Shown one piece after another: positions 5,254-6,426 of a stretch of DNA of 6,426 nucleotides; positions within the stretch are counted from its first letter, which is position 1, and the number at the start of each line of letters is the position of its first letter. The position numbers and the translations under genes are program-made. The notes beneath the pieces are model-generated. The model worked only from the letters and a program-made list of their open reading frames with translations. It ran no database searches and had not been told where the DNA came from. Origin of the DNA: Synechococcus sp. PL34863bin_39 (GTDB lineage Bacteria; Cyanobacteriota; Cyanobacteriia; PCC-6307; Cyanobiaceae); NCBI GenBank assembly GCA_011523155.1, contig WTHL01000192.1, positions 1 to 6,426 on the forward strand, read 5' to 3'.

Positions 5254-6426
5254 TGCCGCCTGTGGCTGATCCAGAGCTGCCGTTGCAGGTGGTGTGGTTC
5301 AAGCGCGATCTGCGCATCACGGACCACAGGCCGCTCCTCGATGCCTGTGCTCAGGGTCCGGTGCTCCCCCTTTACATCGTGGAGCCCGGTTACTGGCAGC
5401 AGCCTGATGCCTCCGCCCGTCAGTGGGCGTTCTGCAGGGAGTCGCTGGAGCAGCTTCGTGCGGATCTTGCGGCCCTCGGTCAGCCACTGGTGGTCCGCTG
5501 CGGTGATGCAGTGTCCGTGCTTGAGAGAGCGCGCCGGGCATTGCGTTGCGTTGGCCTCTGGAGTCATGAAGAAACGGGTAATGCCTTCACCTATGCCCGT
5601 GACCGTCAGGTGATGGCCTGGACCAAGGCCCATGGCATCCCCTGGGTGCAGATTCCCCAGTTCGGCGTGACCCGACGGCTGAAGCGCCGTGACGGCTGGG
5701 CAAGGCGCTGGGAGGAGCGCATGGCTGAGACCACAGCACCGGCACCCCAGCGGCTGGTGCCTCTGGCGTCGGTTCCTCTGGGGGATCTCCCTGACGCCCA
5801 GGCGCTTCAGCTCAATCCGGATCCATGTCCCCAGCGGCAGCGCGGTGGACGCGCTGCCGCCGTGAAGGAGCTCGACGATTTCCTTCGTCACCGTGTGCAG
5901 AACTATGCCCGCAGCATCTCCAGCCCTGTGGTGGCGTTCCGCGGCTGCTCACGTCTGTCTCCCTACCTCACCTGGGGCTGCCTTTCGATCAGGGAAGTGG
6001 TGCAGGCCAGCCGGGAACACCGTGGCCGCGGCGTCAGCAGTTTCGGTTCACGCCTGCACTGGCATTGCCATTTCATTCAGAAGCTGGAGGATGAACCGGC
6101 CATTGAGTTTCAGGATTTCCATCCCTTCATGCGTGGCATCCGGTGTCTGGATGACGATCGCTTCAATGCCTGGGCAGAGGGCCGAACCGGTATCCCGTTC
6201 GTCGATGCCTGCATGCGCGCCTTGCACGCCCATGGATGGATCAATTTCCGCATGCGCGCGATGCTGATGTCGTTCGCCACCTATCACCTCTGGCTTCCCT
6301 GGCGGGACTGTGGCCTCCATCTGGCTCGGCTGTTCGTCGATTACGAACCGGGCATTCACTGGAGTCAGTGTCAGATGCAGTCGGGCAGTACCTCGATCAA
6401 CACGATTCGGATCTACAACCCGATCA
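5253..6426 (+). CDS. Cryptochrome/photolyase-family flavoprotein, 3' end outside window
   Basis: Flavoprotein of the photolyase/cryptochrome family; members repair UV-induced pyrimidine dimers or act as blue-light receptors. The frame is open for 391 codons to the window edge. The N-terminal Rossmann-like antenna domain begins VVWFKRDLRITDHRPL (about 13-28) and contains SHEETGNAFTYARD (about 104-117). A GG-x3-A-x3-L-x2-FL segment leads into the helical FAD domain with S233-R-L-S-P-Y-L (FAD phosphate region), T312-G-I-P-x-V-D318 and G328-W-I-N-F-R-M-R. The electron-transfer tryptophan triad appears intact: W307, W350 and W370 align with E. coli W306, W359 and W382. The segment after D363 (YEPGIHWSQCQMQSG) is about three residues shorter than the classical segment containing NNGGWQW. 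It lacks the flavin-N5 asparagine (E. coli N378) and has Gln where W384 contacts the dimer. The ATG overlaps the previous stop by one base (TGATG); an AAGGTGA ribosome-like site lies at 5233-5239. I recall related sequences in other bacteria, but substrate and subgroup cannot be fixed from sequence alone. Confidence 0.93.
   Translation, partial: MPPVADPELPLQVVWFKRDLRITDHRPLLDACAQGPVLPLYIVEPGYWQQPDASARQWAFCRESLEQLRADLAALGQPLVVRCGDAVSVLERARRALRCVGLWSHEETGNAFTYARDRQVMAWTKAHGIPWVQIPQFGVTRRLKRRDGWARRWEERMAETTAPAPQRLVPLASVPLGDLPDAQALQLNPDPCPQRQRGGRAAAVKELDDFLRHRVQNYARSISSPVVAFRGCSRLSPYLTWGCLSIREVVQASREHRGRGVSSFGSRLHWHCHFIQKLEDEPAIEFQDFHPFMRGIRCLDDDRFNAWAEGRTGIPFVDACMRALHAHGWINFRMRAMLMSFATYHLWLPWRDCGLHLARLFVDYEPGIHWSQCQMQSGSTSINTIRIYNPI

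Noticed and set aside
5169..5891. A 240-codon open frame on the - strand over the photolyase-like gene
   Set aside because: It is antisense to a well-supported flavoprotein and its translation matches no family I recognise.

Overview
The window looks like a GC-rich picocyanobacterial chromosome (marine or brackish Synechococcus/Cyanobium type). This rests on recalled gene content and neighbourhood, not on a search. The main clues are a transaldolase carrying a C-terminal EF-hand pair, the ftsI-tal neighbourhood, and a photolyase-like flavoprotein of a kind I associate with this group. All supported genes are on the + strand and densely packed. No mobile element, tRNA, rRNA, CRISPR array or long intergenic region was seen.

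Layout: (1) 2-1138 is the 3' part of a multi-membrane-span CPBP (Abi/Rce1-type) intramembrane metalloprotease with all three metal-site motifs. (2) 1319-1693 (possible upstream starts at 1271 or 1175) is a small one-span membrane protein with a predicted coiled coil, sitting directly before ftsI. By topology and position it is a candidate FtsL. (3) 1698-3527 is ftsI (PBP3-type septal transpeptidase) with intact SxxK, SxN and KTGT motifs. (4) 3586-4758 is transaldolase fused to two canonical EF-hand loops, followed by a strong rho-independent terminator at 4797-4834. (5) 4867-5253 is a stand-alone cyclic-nucleotide-binding-type domain with no DNA-binding domain. Its stop overlaps by one base the start of (6) 5253-6426, a cryptochrome/photolyase-family flavoprotein that runs off the window end.

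Functionally there are two or three units. The first is a cell-envelope/division block (CPBP protease, FtsL-like protein, FtsI). The second is transaldolase, which works in the non-oxidative pentose phosphate pathway and may be transcribed with the division genes or from its own promoter. The third is a two-gene unit after the terminator that joins a degenerate cNMP-type sensor domain to a blue-light flavoprotein. The points most worth a second look are the Ca2+-binding module on transaldolase, the coupled sensor/photolyase pair with its altered ligand residues and altered flavin-site segment, and the candidate cyanobacterial FtsL.
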